NCBI GenBank assembly: GCA_910579485.1
Contig: CAJTVO010000036.1
Coordinates: forward strand, 1-26,076
Length of the DNA: 26,076 bases
Source of the DNA: an uncultured Oscillospiraceae bacterium
Lineage (GTDB): Bacteria; Bacillota; Clostridia; Oscillospirales; Oscillospiraceae
Direction of reading: 5' to 3'
A program made the position numbers and the translations under genes. Under the pieces are notes generated by a model. That model saw only the letters and a list, made by a program, of their open reading frames with translations. It was not told the DNA's origin and did no database searches. The first letter of the stretch is position 1; every line of letters starts with the position of its first letter. Positions 14,272-22,152 of this stretch are shown in pieces.

Positions 14272-15888
14272 ATGAAAAAGATCCTTGCAATGCTGCTGGC
14301 TCTCGTCATGGTCCTGGGCCTGGCCGCCTGCGGCGGCGGCAGCGACAACAACAAGGCGCCTGACGCTGACAAGCCTGCGGACGCCACTCCCGACGACGGC
14401 GCGGCCAATGACGCTCCCGCCGAACCCGCGCTGGACCCAGTGACCCTGCGCGTCTGGTTCCACGGCAGCACCGTTTCGCCTGAGGCTTCCGCCAAGGTCA
14501 TGGAGTCCGTTAACGCCTATCTGCAGGACAAGATCAACGTAACGCTGGAACCCATCTGGGGCACCTGGGGTGACTTTGACACTGCCACCGTGACCGCCCT
14601 GACCGGCGGCGATGACGTGGACATTTACTTCACCTGCAACTGGTCCTCCAACGAGTACAACAGCTACGCCCGCGACGGCTACTGGGTCAAGCTGGACGAC
14701 ATGCTGCCCACCTACGGCGCGGACCTGCTGACCACCATCCCTGAGGGCATCTGGGAGTGCGCAAAGACCAACGGCTACGACGGCATGGGCGTGTACGCCG
14801 TGCCTGCCCTGAAGGACACCGCCACCCAGAACTGCTGGGACCTGAACGGCACCCTGCTGGCCGAGCTGGGCTATGACGTGGACGAGTTCGTAGAGTTCGC
14901 TTCCATGAATCCCGACTTCTACTACTCCGACGAGTTCGAAGAGGTCCTCCAGAAGGCCAAGGACGCAAAGGGCAGCAGCTTCTATCCCCTGGTGGGCGAG
15001 CCCGTGGTCTTTGAGCGGATCGCCACCGGCACCGCTATCGTCACCGGCGACCTGAACGGCGCTCCCGTGCTGTCCTACTATTACGATGTGGAGCATCCCT
15101 CCACGGACATCGGCAGCAAGATCGTCTGCAAGTACGCCACTCCCGAGTTCAAGAAGTTTGCCGAGCGTACCTACTACCTGGCCCAGAAGGGCTTCATCTC
15201 CCCCCAGACCCAGAACGTGGACACCGCCAACAACTACCGGGAAGCCTGCGCTCTTACGGGTGATTACCTCATCAGTTCCCAGTCCTACGCCTTCGGCTGT
15301 GAGCTGGATTACTCCCGCGCCCGCGGCATCGACGTGCGCATGATCCCCACCGACGCTCCCTACATGGACGCTACCTCCGGTCAGGGCGCTATGATGGCCA
15401 TCTCCGCCACCTCCAAGAACCCGGAGCGGGCCCTGATGTTCCTGAACCTGCTGAACACGGATCCCGAGCTGATGACCATGCTGAACTACGGCACCGAGGG
15501 CTATACCTATAACAAGAACGCCGATGGCACCATCTCCTTCATCGACGAGGTCCGCGCTACCTACAGCCCCTGGACCAACGGCATGGGCAACGTCCGCCAG
15601 CTGCCCCCCACCGCCGAGCAGGGCGTGGATTTCTGGGAGCGCTTCTCCGCTTACTATGACAGCGCCGAGGTCCTGCCTTACGGCTCCTTCATCCTGGATA
15701 CCTCCGAGCTGTCCAACGAGGCCACCGCCCTGGCCAACGTGTATGGCCAGTACGGCTTCCAGCTGATGGGCGGCGCCACCAACCCCGACACGGTCCTGCC
15801 CGAGTTCCTCGCCAAGCTGGAGGAGGCCGGTATCCAGAAACTGCTGGACGCGGCCAATGATCAGCTGTCCGCCTTCCTGGCAGGCTAA
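14272..15888 (+). CDS. Sugar-binding lipoprotein with DUF3502 C-terminus (LplA type)
   Basis: Extracellular binding protein of the importer (538 aa). Signal peptide with lipobox LAAC (C20), then a glycine/aspartate-rich spacer (GGGSDNNKAPDADKPADA) and a large two-lobed binding domain. The last 130 residues, beginning near DFWERFSAYYDSAEV, match the DUF3502 region of LplA/LipO-like proteins. ATG 14272 is chosen because GGAGGAG is 6 bases ahead; an in-frame TTG at 14257 overlaps that ribosome site. It is the third gene of the importer operon and is followed by a strong terminator. Proteins of this size usually bind complex glycans or oligosaccharides. Confidence 0.92.
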   Translation: MKKILAMLLALVMVLGLAACGGGSDNNKAPDADKPADATPDDGAANDAPAEPALDPVTLRVWFHGSTVSPEASAKVMESVNAYLQDKINVTLEPIWGTWGDFDTATVTALTGGDDVDIYFTCNWSSNEYNSYARDGYWVKLDDMLPTYGADLLTTIPEGIWECAKTNGYDGMGVYAVPALKDTATQNCWDLNGTLLAELGYDVDEFVEFASMNPDFYYSDEFEEVLQKAKDAKGSSFYPLVGEPVVFERIATGTAIVTGDLNGAPVLSYYYDVEHPSTDIGSKIVCKYATPEFKKFAERTYYLAQKGFISPQTQNVDTANNYREACALTGDYLISSQSYAFGCELDYSRARGIDVRMIPTDAPYMDATSGQGAMMAISATSKNPERALMFLNLLNTDPELMTMLNYGTEGYTYNKNADGTISFIDEVRATYSPWTNGMGNVRQLPPTAEQGVDFWERFSAYYDSAEVLPYGSFILDTSELSNEATALANVYGQYGFQLMGGATNPDTVLPEFLAKLEEAGIQKLLDAANDQLSAFLAG

Positions 15889-15917
15889 GAAAACAGCCTG
15901 CGGCAGAAAGCAGCAAC

Positions 15918-15955
15918 AAAAGACGCCCCGCGTCCACCGGCGCGGGGCGTCTTTT
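15918..15955 (+). terminator. Strong intrinsic terminator after the ABC operon
   Basis: Perfect 15-base stem (AAAAGACGCCCCGCG and its complement) with an 8-base loop, ending in a run of T. This is the best terminator in the window and isolates the importer operon from acsB. Confidence 0.92.
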
Positions 15956-16040
15956 TGCGTCAAAAAGCCTGCCTCCCAAAGAACCTCGTCCTTTGTTCCG
16001 CTCCGAGCCTGCCCAGGAAAAGCGTCCCTTTCAAAAAAAT

Positions 16041-16092
16041 TTGCCGCCGCGCACAAAAAAGGCTATACAAATCCTCCTTTTATTGGTATATT
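16041..16092 (+). promoter_or_regulatory. acsB promoter region (two overlapping candidates)
   Basis: Option 1: TTGCCG (16041-16046), 17 bases, TATACA (16064-16069). Option 2: TATACA as a poor -35, 17 bases, TATATT (16087-16092). A short dyad ATCCC-N7-GGGAT follows at 16106-16122 in the leader and could be an operator. The sequence alone does not decide between the options. Confidence 0.45.
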
Positions 16093-16148
16093 ATAGAGAT
16101 AGCTTATCCCCCGTACCGGGATCATATTTTACAGGAGGTCGATTCCTT

Positions 16149-18278
16149 ATGAGCGCTTTGACTGATCTGATCTATGGCGGTTCCAACGCCGTGGCGGGCC
16201 TGACCGAGGGGGCCGTCAACGACGCCATCGCCAAGCACGGCGCGGATACGCCGGTGGCCTTCCCTGACACCGCCTACTTCTTCCCCACCATCTATGCCGC
16301 TACCGGCGTGAAGGTGAAGACCCTGGGCGACCTGCCCGCCTGCGTGGGCGTTTTGAAGAGCCTCATCACCAATCAGGACGACATCGGCGCGGCCCTGAAC
16401 GCCGGACTTGCCACCGCCGTGGGCGCGGAGATCATTGAGGGACTGAAATACGTGGGCGGCGGCGATCCCTACGCCGAAGACTCCGGCATCGGGTTCGTGC
16501 CCGATCCCATCATCCGCTCCTTGGGCGTGCCCCTGGTCACCGGGGACATCCCCGGCGTGGCCGTGGTACTGGGCAAGGCGGACAATGCCGAGGACGTGGC
16601 CAATGTGGTCAAGGATTACCAGTCCAAGGGCATCCTCACCTTTATGATCGGCGAGTGCATCGAGCAGGCCCTGGAGAAGGGCGTGAAGATGGGCCTGGAG
16701 CTCCGCGTGGTGCCCCTGGGCCATGACGTGACCAGCGTCATCCACGTTGTCACCGTGGCCATCCGCGCCGCACTGATCTTCGGCAACGTCCAGCCCGGCG
16801 ATTTGGCGGGCCTCCTCAAGTACACCAAGGACCGCGTTCCCGCCTTCGTCAACACCTTCGGCGCTCTGGACCCCGTGGTGGTCTCCGCCGGCGCGGGCGC
16901 CATCGCCCTGGGCTTCCCGGTGATCGTGGACCAGGATATCGGCGATCTCCAGGTCCCCGGCGCGCTGGAGGCCGAGCTGGATCACAACGAGACCAGCAAG
17001 CGCTCCCTGGCCCTGCGGAACATCCACATCAAGGTGAAGGAGCTGCCCATCCCCGTGGCCTTCGCCGCCGCCTTCGAGGGCGAGATCATCCGCAAGGCGG
17101 ACATGAAGGTGGAGTTCTGGTCCAGCAAGAACACCACCTGCGAGCTGGTGACTATGCGGGACGCCGCCCAGGTGGAGGACCACCGGATCGTGGTGGACGG
17201 GCCCGACATCGACAGCGGCGAGGCGGAGTACGCCCTGGCCACCTATATCGAGGTCTGCGGTCCCAAGATGCAGAAGGACTTTGAATCGGTCATCGAGCGG
17301 AAGATCCACGCCTGGTTCAACTGCATGGAGGGCGTGATGCACACCGGCCAGCGCAACCAGTTCCGCATCCGCGTCTCCAACGACGCCTATGACAAGGGCC
17401 TGCGGATGAAGCACTTCGGCGAGGTGCTGTACTATATGATCATGGACGAGTTCGCCGCCGTGGTGGACAAGTGCCAGGTCACCCTGGTCACCGATCCCGA
17501 GAAGGCCAAAAAGATCCTGGACGAGGAGGCCATGCCCGCCTACAGCGCCCGGGACGACCGGCTCAGCTCCATGACCGACGAGAGCGTGGACAAGTTCTAT
17601 ACCTGCATCCTCTGCCAGTCCTTCGCTCCCAGCCACTGCTGCGTGGTGACCCCGGAGCGTCTGGGCCTGTGCGGCGCGGTGAGCTGGCTGGACGCCAAGG
17701 CCACCAAGGAGCTCAACGACGCCGGTCCCTGCCAGCCCATCAGCAAGGAGGGCTGCACCGACGAGCTGAAGGGCTACTACCCCGACGTGGACCGCATGGT
17801 CAACGCCGCCACCCAGGGCGCAGTGGAGCACGTGAGCCTGTACTCCATCATGGAGGACCCCATGACCTCCTGCGGCTGCTTCGAGTGCATCTGCGGCATC
17901 GAGCCCATCTCCAACGGCCTGGTGATCTGCAACCGTGAGTTCAAGGGCATGACCCCCACCGGCATGACCTTCGGCGAGCTGGCCTCCATGACCGGCGGCG
18001 GCGTCCAGACCCCGGGCTTCATGGGCCACGGACGCCACTTCATCGCCTCCAAGAAGTTCGCCGCCGCCGAGGGCGGCATCTCCCGCATCGTCTGGATGCC
18101 CAAGGAGCTGAAGGACGACGTGGCCCCCCGGCTCAACGCCACCGCCAAGGAGCTGCTGGGCATCGACGACTTCTGCAGCATGGTGGGCGACGAGACCATC
18201 ACCTCCGATCCCGAGGAGCTGCTGAACTTCCTGACGGAGAAGGGGCACCCCGTGCTGAACCTGGAGCCCCTGATGTGA
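16149..18278 (+). CDS. acsB: Acetyl-CoA synthase subunit of CO dehydrogenase/acetyl-CoA synthase
   Basis: Wood-Ljungdahl enzyme that joins CO, a methyl group from the corrinoid protein and CoA to make acetyl-CoA. Full length, 709 aa against 729 in Moorella thermoacetica. The N-terminal CODH-contact and CoA domains are followed by the A-cluster domain (about 480-709). All cluster ligands are present: C486, C489, C498 and C508 for the 4Fe-4S cubane, and C489, C575 and C577 (SCGCFEC) for the two nickel sites; the spacing equals Moorella C506/C509/C518/C528/C595/C597. ATG 16149 is set by AGGAGGT 9 bases upstream; the open frame upstream lacks family similarity. It stands alone: no acsC, acsD, acsE, acsF or cooS-type gene is in the window, and a promoter and terminator flank it. 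Confidence 0.96.
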   Translation: MSALTDLIYGGSNAVAGLTEGAVNDAIAKHGADTPVAFPDTAYFFPTIYAATGVKVKTLGDLPACVGVLKSLITNQDDIGAALNAGLATAVGAEIIEGLKYVGGGDPYAEDSGIGFVPDPIIRSLGVPLVTGDIPGVAVVLGKADNAEDVANVVKDYQSKGILTFMIGECIEQALEKGVKMGLELRVVPLGHDVTSVIHVVTVAIRAALIFGNVQPGDLAGLLKYTKDRVPAFVNTFGALDPVVVSAGAGAIALGFPVIVDQDIGDLQVPGALEAELDHNETSKRSLALRNIHIKVKELPIPVAFAAAFEGEIIRKADMKVEFWSSKNTTCELVTMRDAAQVEDHRIVVDGPDIDSGEAEYALATYIEVCGPKMQKDFESVIERKIHAWFNCMEGVMHTGQRNQFRIRVSNDAYDKGLRMKHFGEVLYYMIMDEFAAVVDKCQVTLVTDPEKAKKILDEEAMPAYSARDDRLSSMTDESVDKFYTCILCQSFAPSHCCVVTPERLGLCGAVSWLDAKATKELNDAGPCQPISKEGCTDELKGYYPDVDRMVNAATQGAVEHVSLYSIMEDPMTSCGCFECICGIEPISNGLVICNREFKGMTPTGMTFGELASMTGGGVQTPGFMGHGRHFIASKKFAAAEGGISRIVWMPKELKDDVAPRLNATAKELLGIDDFCSMVGDETITSDPEELLNFLTEKGHPVLNLEPLM

Positions 18279-18305
18279 CCGTTTTGAATTGACGCAATAA
18301 CTGTG

Positions 18306-18343
18306 GAGGCCCTGCGGCGCGATATGCCGCAGGGCCTCTTTCT
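18306..18343 (+). terminator. Terminator after acsB
   Basis: Perfect 13-base stem (GAGGCCCTGCGGC and its complement), 7-base loop, followed by TTTCT. It shares its stem core with the hairpins at 2680 and 19973. Confidence 0.85.
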
Positions 18344-18363
18344 GAAAAAATTTTCGTTTTCCT

Positions 18364-18384
18364 GACAGATTTCCCCTCCCTGTC
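18364..18384 (+). promoter_or_regulatory. Dyad upstream of the ECF sigma gene
   Basis: GACAG-N11-CTGTC lies 29 bases before the sigma-factor ATG. It could be an operator or part of an autoregulated ECF promoter, but it does not match a standard ECF pattern such as TGAAAC-N16-CGTA. No sigma-A promoter is clear in 18344-18413. Confidence 0.3.
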
Positions 18385-18413
18385 TTGTTTTCTCAGTGAA
18401 AGGGGTGATGCCC

Positions 18414-18905
18414 ATGACCGACGAACGAGCGGAATACCTGGTGGAGCGCTACGCCGATCTGATCCTGCGGATCGGCAAGACCTGGCTGGGTGATATGGAC
18501 GACGCCAAGGACATCTGCCAGATGGTCCTCATCAAGCTGCTGGAGAACCCCCGGGCGTTCCCGGAAGAGAGCCAGGAGCGAGCCTGGGTGATCCGGATAG
18601 CGGTGAACGAGTGCAAAAACTGGCGGAAGACCGCCTGGTTCCGCCGCCGGGTCCCGCTGGACGAGTCCCTCCAGCTGATGGCGGAGGACCCAGAGCCGGA
18701 GGACGGCAGTCTGCTGGCGCGGGTCCAGGCCCTGCCCGCCATGTACCGGGAGGTCATCTTCCTGCGGTACTACGAGGGCTATGAGGTAAAGGAGATCGCC
18801 GCCCTGCTGGGCCGGTCCCCGGCGCTGGTGAGCACCCACCTGAAGCGCGGGAAGGAAAAACTGAGAAATATGTTGGGAGGTACGGAGTATGCACGAGGAT
18901 TTTGA
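18414..18905 (+). CDS. ECF-type sigma-70 family RNA polymerase sigma factor
   Basis: Cytosolic sigma factor of 163 aa with region 2 (about 7-75; YLVERYADLILRIG, DMDDAKDICQMVLIKLL) and region 4 (about 103-155; LPAMYREVIFLRYYEGY, VKEIAALLGRSPALVSTHLKR) and nothing between them except a short linker. ATG 18414 is preferred to the in-frame GTG 18396 and ATG 18408 because AAAGGGGTG ends 7-8 bases before it. Its last 17 bases overlap the start of the next gene, so the two are translationally coupled. ECF factors coupled to a membrane protein of the following type respond to envelope or outside signals. Its own target promoters cannot be read from the window. Confidence 0.93.
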   Translation: MTDERAEYLVERYADLILRIGKTWLGDMDDAKDICQMVLIKLLENPRAFPEESQERAWVIRIAVNECKNWRKTAWFRRRVPLDESLQLMAEDPEPEDGSLLARVQALPAMYREVIFLRYYEGYEVKEIAALLGRSPALVSTHLKRGKEKLRNMLGGTEYARGF

Positions 18906-19965
18906 GAGCTACAAAAAAGAGCTGGACCGGGTCCGGCTGACAGAGGAGGGCAAGAGGGCCCTGGCGGAGAGCCTGAGCCGCTGTGAGCCGGAGGAGCGCC
19001 CGGTCATCCGGTCCCGCCGTCTGACAGCCGGCGCCGGGAGGATCGCTGCCATAGCGGCGGTGGTATGCCTGCTGGTATCAGGGGCCGTGGCCGCGGTGGT
19101 GGGGTCGCCCACCCTGCGGGACAATGTATTTGGCGACTCCGCCGGGTACAGCCAGAGCAGCGGTTTTGTGGGAAGATCCGTGGAAAAGAACGGCTGGACC
19201 GTTACCATCACCGACTGCGTGGGCGACGACCGGAACCTCTGTCTGGGCATCGAGGTGGAGGCCCCGGAGGGCGTGGTGCTGGACGGGACGGAGGATTACC
19301 GCTTTCTGGATTACAGCAACGGCTTTATCCGCAACGGCGGCAGCAGCGGGATGGACCAGCTCCCGGACGACGATCCTGCAGACAATAAGATCCGGTTTAT
19401 GCTGCGATACTACAGCTCCGGTTTTGATTCGGACGGCTTTAACGGAGGGAGCCGCTTCGCTTTGAAAAAACTGATCCACGATTTTCGCTGGGAGGAGCAG
19501 GAAGACGGCAATTGCGTCCAGAAATATGTGGAGGACTGCGGCGCGACCTGGGATTTCGGCTATCTGGAGATCTCCTATGCGGACAGTACCATCCGTCTGG
19601 AGCCTGATCTGCCCGTCACAACGCTGGATGTAGAGGCGACCATTACTTCTGTGGAAGTTTCGCCGCTAGGCGCAGTCATCAGGATCGAGGGCGATGCGCT
19701 GCTATACCACCACGACTGGGTGCCGAAGAACGCCCCGGACGGATGGTACGGCTGCATGGAGTATCAGGAGGTCTACCTGTATACCGAGGACGGCGAGGTG
19801 ATCCCCGCAAACTACCAGGACGGCGCAAGCGCCGGCGGCGGGTGCAGCGGCGGCACGGTGGAGGAGGACGCTTTCATCGTGCTGGACCGGCGGTTTGACG
19901 AGCTTGTGGACGTGGACAGCCTCACCGCCATCTCCGTCTGCGGCGTAACGATCCCTCTGAAATAA
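18889..19965 (+). CDS. DUF4179-type membrane anti-sigma factor (probable)
   Basis: Single-pass membrane protein of 358 aa: cytoplasmic N-terminus (1-49, ending in basic residues RSRRLTAGAGR), one transmembrane helix (about 50-71) and an extracellular domain (72-358) rich in beta-strand and acidic residues. This is the layout of DUF4179 proteins that follow ECF sigma genes in Bacillota. It overlaps the sigma gene by 17 bases, with GGGAGG placed 8 bases before its ATG inside that gene. It should hold the sigma factor at the membrane and release it on an outside cue. No zinc-type HxxxCxxC anti-sigma motif is seen. The anti-sigma role is inferred from context and layout. Confidence 0.82.
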   Translation: MHEDFESYKKELDRVRLTEEGKRALAESLSRCEPEERPVIRSRRLTAGAGRIAAIAAVVCLLVSGAVAAVVGSPTLRDNVFGDSAGYSQSSGFVGRSVEKNGWTVTITDCVGDDRNLCLGIEVEAPEGVVLDGTEDYRFLDYSNGFIRNGGSSGMDQLPDDDPADNKIRFMLRYYSSGFDSDGFNGGSRFALKKLIHDFRWEEQEDGNCVQKYVEDCGATWDFGYLEISYADSTIRLEPDLPVTTLDVEATITSVEVSPLGAVIRIEGDALLYHHDWVPKNAPDGWYGCMEYQEVYLYTEDGEVIPANYQDGASAGGGCSGGTVEEDAFIVLDRRFDELVDVDSLTAISVCGVTIPLK

Positions 19966-19972
19966 GAAGCGA

Positions 19973-20013
19973 AGGAGGCTCTGCGGCCTGTGTGCGCCGC
20001 AGGGCCTCCTTTC
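19973..20013 (+). terminator. Terminator after the anti-sigma gene
   Basis: 15-base stem with one G-U pair (AGGAGGCTCTGCGGC with GCCGCAGGGCCTCCT), 8-base loop and TTTCC behind. Third copy of the shared terminator core. Confidence 0.85.
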
Positions 20014-20024
20014 CGAATATCCCC

Positions 20025-20053
20025 TTGTCCTGACCCGGCAGAACTGCTATAAT
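20025..20053 (+). promoter_or_regulatory. Sigma-A promoter of the AraC regulator
   Basis: TTGTCC (20025-20030), 17-base spacer, TATAAT (20048-20053), with a leader of about 60 bases to the ATG at 20118. The strong -10 suggests steady expression of the regulator. Confidence 0.7.
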
Positions 20054-20117
20054 CATCACAGCGCCGCGCGTCAGGACGGCGGCTGGTTTGGCGGACGGGT
20101 ATGAAACGAGGTGGAGT

Positions 20118-20957
20118 ATGGCACAAACGCTGGCGCTTTACGAAAAAAAGATACTGAACGACGAGGAATTTCCCATTCAGCTGTTCCGGAACAGGTTCCG
20201 CCAAAGGGGGCAGTACTTCGACCTCCACTGGCACGAGCATATCGAGCTGCACTACGTGGTCAGCGGTCACACCACGATCAAGCTGGAGCAGGAGGACGTC
20301 CTGGCCTGCCAGGGGGACCTGGTCATCGCCAACAGCAGCATCCTTCACGAGGGGTTCTGCGACGGGACACCCATGGAGACGCTGGTGGCGATCTTCAACA
20401 TGGCGGACTTTTCCAGGGAGCTGGCGGACAAGAATATCATTTTCCAGCCCCACATCCAGAACGATCCGGAGATCGTCCGCATCATGGGGACCATCTCCGG
20501 CGAGATGCTCCGGCAGGAGATCGGGGGGCGGCTGGTCTGCAAGGGGTGCCTGCTGCAGCTGGTGGCCTACCTGGTGCGGCATTACGCCCGGGAGATGCTG
20601 GATCAGGAGGACAGCCTGCGGCGCAGGAAAAAGCTGGAGCGCCTGAACATCGTCTATCAGTACATCGAGCGCAACTACTCCGGCCCCATCGGCAACCGGG
20701 AGCTGGCGGACCTGATCCACGTCAGCGAGGGACGGTTCAGCCACCTCTTCAAGGAGAGCGCCGGGATGGCCCCCCTCCAGTACATCAACAAGGTCCGGCT
20801 GGAGAAGGCCGCCAACCTGCTGAAGCGGGGCGATTACACCGTGGCGGAGGTGGCCAACGCGGTGGGATTTTCCGACTACAACCACTTTGGCCGCCTCTTC
20901 CGCCGCGCCTTCGGATGCACGCCCATGGAGGCGAGAAAAAACAGCAGGATCGTATGA
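20118..20957 (+). CDS. AraC-family transcriptional regulator with cupin domain
   Basis: One-component sugar-type regulator of 279 aa. The N-terminal cupin (about 20-100) contains HWHEHIELHYVVSGH, the usual ligand pocket start. The C-terminal AraC domain (about 180-275) has two helix-turn-helix units: IGNRELADLIHVSEGRFSHL and VAEVANAVGFSDYNHFGRLF. ATG 20118 follows GAGGTGG with a short spacing; a TTG at 20088 would give ten more residues but has no ribosome site. It lies just upstream of the five-gene oxidoreductase/isomerase operon, from which it is parted by a strong terminator. That operon's promoter has a poor -35, so this protein is its likely activator. Confidence 0.92.
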   Translation: MAQTLALYEKKILNDEEFPIQLFRNRFRQRGQYFDLHWHEHIELHYVVSGHTTIKLEQEDVLACQGDLVIANSSILHEGFCDGTPMETLVAIFNMADFSRELADKNIIFQPHIQNDPEIVRIMGTISGEMLRQEIGGRLVCKGCLLQLVAYLVRHYAREMLDQEDSLRRRKKLERLNIVYQYIERNYSGPIGNRELADLIHVSEGRFSHLFKESAGMAPLQYINKVRLEKAANLLKRGDYTVAEVANAVGFSDYNHFGRLFRRAFGCTPMEARKNSRIV

Positions 20958-20961
20958 GTTT

Positions 20962-21000
20962 ACAGCAGAAGAATCCTATCTTTCTTCTGCTGTTCTTTTA
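20962..21000 (+). terminator. Intrinsic terminator after the AraC gene
   Basis: Perfect 12-base stem (ACAGCAGAAGAA and its complement) with an 8-base loop, then TCTTTTA. It begins 4 bases after the AraC stop codon. Confidence 0.9.
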
Positions 21001-21004
21001 TAAT
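20999..21004 (+). promoter_or_regulatory. Candidate -10 of the five-gene sugar operon
   Basis: TATAAT overlapping the end of the AraC terminator tail. At 16-18 bases upstream no TTGACA-like box is seen, as expected if an AraC-type activator recruits polymerase. If used, it gives a leader of about 150 bases before the first ATG at 21165. Confidence 0.4.
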
Positions 21005-21048
21005 AAAATCCATGTGAGACATAAGGGATATTTTGGAGGATATACCAA

Positions 21049-21130
21049 TCCCGGCTGGGCAGACGCCGCCGTGCGGGTATCCACCCAGCCGGGACGCGAG
21101 GACCGGAGTTCCCTGCCGGATGGGCGGGAA
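21049..21130 (+). promoter_or_regulatory. Structured 5' leader with two hairpins
   Basis: Hairpin A: perfect 11-base stem TCCCGGCTGGG (21049-21059) with CCCAGCCGGGA (21084-21094) and a 24-base loop. Hairpin B: 9-base stem TTCCCTGCC (21109-21117) with GGGCGGGAA (21122-21130), one G-U, tetraloop GGAT. Neither is followed by a U-tract and the ribosome site at about 21153 is outside both. I do not recognise a known riboswitch class. A regulatory role is inferred. Confidence 0.5.
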
Positions 21131-21164
21131 AAATAGAATAACAGCAAGAAACGGAGGAACAACG

Positions 21165-22136
21165 ATGAAATTAGGAACACTGACAGCCGCGCTGGCGGAC
21201 CTGCCCCTGGAGGAGGCCTGCGGCTTCCTGGCGGACAACGGCGTGCAGATGGTGGAGATCGGCTGCGGCGGCTTCCCCGGGAAGGCCCACTGCGACGCGG
21301 CGGAGCTTCTGGCGGACGAGGGCAAGCGGAAGGCCTTTGTGGACGTCGTCCACGGCCACGGGCTGGAGATCAGCGCGCTGAGCAGCCACGGCAACATGGT
21401 CCATCCCGACAAGGCGATCGCCAAGGCCTTTGACGACGATCTGACCAACGCCATCCTTCTGGCGGAGGAGCTGGGGGTGCCGGTGGTGAATACCTTCTCC
21501 GGCTGTCCCGGCGGCAGTCCGGAGGACAGGACCCCCAACTGGGTGACCTGCCCCTGGCCGGACGACTTCTCCAAGATTTTGGAGTACCAGTGGAACGACG
21601 TGCTCATCCCCTACTGGAAGGAAAAAGCCGCTTTCGCCGCCTCTCACGGCGTGCATAAGATCGCGCTGGAGCTCCACCCGGGCTTCTGCGTCTACAACAC
21701 CCGGACCCTCCTGCGGCTCCGGGAGGCCGTTGGGCCCGAGATCGGGGCCAACTTCGATCCCAGCCACCTGATCTGGCAGGGGATGGACCCCTGCGCCGCC
21801 ATCCGCGAGCTGGGGAAGGCGGGGGCGCTGTTCCACTTCCACGCCAAGGACACCAAGGTCGATCCCTGGAACACCGCCGTCAACGGCGTGCTGGACACCA
21901 CCCACTACGGCAGGGAGCTGGAGCGCTCCTGGATCTTCCGCTCCGTGGGGTACGGCCACGGGGAGGACTACTGGAAAGCCATCATCTCCGAGCTGCGCCT
22001 GGCGGGATACGACTACGCCATCAGCATCGAGCACGAGGACAGCCTGATGTCCGGCCGGGAGGGCCTGCTGAAGGCCATCCAGTGCCTGAAGAACGTGCTG
22101 ATCTACGAGGACCGCGGCGAGATGTTCTGGGCATAG
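21165..22136 (+). CDS. Sugar phosphate isomerase/epimerase-like TIM-barrel protein (first)
   Basis: Xylose-isomerase-like (AP endonuclease 2 fold) TIM barrel of 323 aa. Likely metal ligands are E169 (ALELHPGF), D198 (ANFDPSHL), H224 or H226 (FHFHAKD) and E289 (SIEHED), so the site looks active. Such enzymes isomerise, epimerise or eliminate on keto sugars or inositols. ATG 21165 follows GGAGG with good spacing; an open frame reaches 44 codons further up to a TTG (21033), but that stretch is low in family likeness and forms the leader hairpins. First gene of a five-gene operon; 16 bases separate it from the oxidoreductase that follows. Substrate unknown. Confidence 0.88.
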   Translation: MKLGTLTAALADLPLEEACGFLADNGVQMVEIGCGGFPGKAHCDAAELLADEGKRKAFVDVVHGHGLEISALSSHGNMVHPDKAIAKAFDDDLTNAILLAEELGVPVVNTFSGCPGGSPEDRTPNWVTCPWPDDFSKILEYQWNDVLIPYWKEKAAFAASHGVHKIALELHPGFCVYNTRTLLRLREAVGPEIGANFDPSHLIWQGMDPCAAIRELGKAGALFHFHAKDTKVDPWNTAVNGVLDTTHYGRELERSWIFRSVGYGHGEDYWKAIISELRLAGYDYAISIEHEDSLMSGREGLLKAIQCLKNVLIYEDRGEMFWA

Positions 22137-22152
22137 GGGAGGAGCGGCTGCA

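Noticed and set aside
15993..16148. 52-codon N-terminal extension of acsB
   Set aside because: It would run through the acsB promoter region; a strong AGGAGGT precedes the ATG at 16149 and the family starts there.
16122..18248. Antisense open frame of 708 codons opposite acsB
   Set aside because: Composition is dominated by V, L, G, A, H and D and it mirrors acsB codons; no start signals.
21049..21130. Known riboswitch (glycine, THF, ZTP, SAM, c-di-GMP) in the operon leader
   Set aside because: None of the conserved cores that I know of those classes could be matched by eye, so only an unknown structured leader is claimed.
21033..21164. 44-codon extension of the first TIM-barrel gene from a TTG
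   Set aside because: The stretch forms the two leader hairpins, is not TIM-barrel-like, and a proper GGAGG lies before the ATG at 21165. Translation of it as a leader peptide is not excluded.
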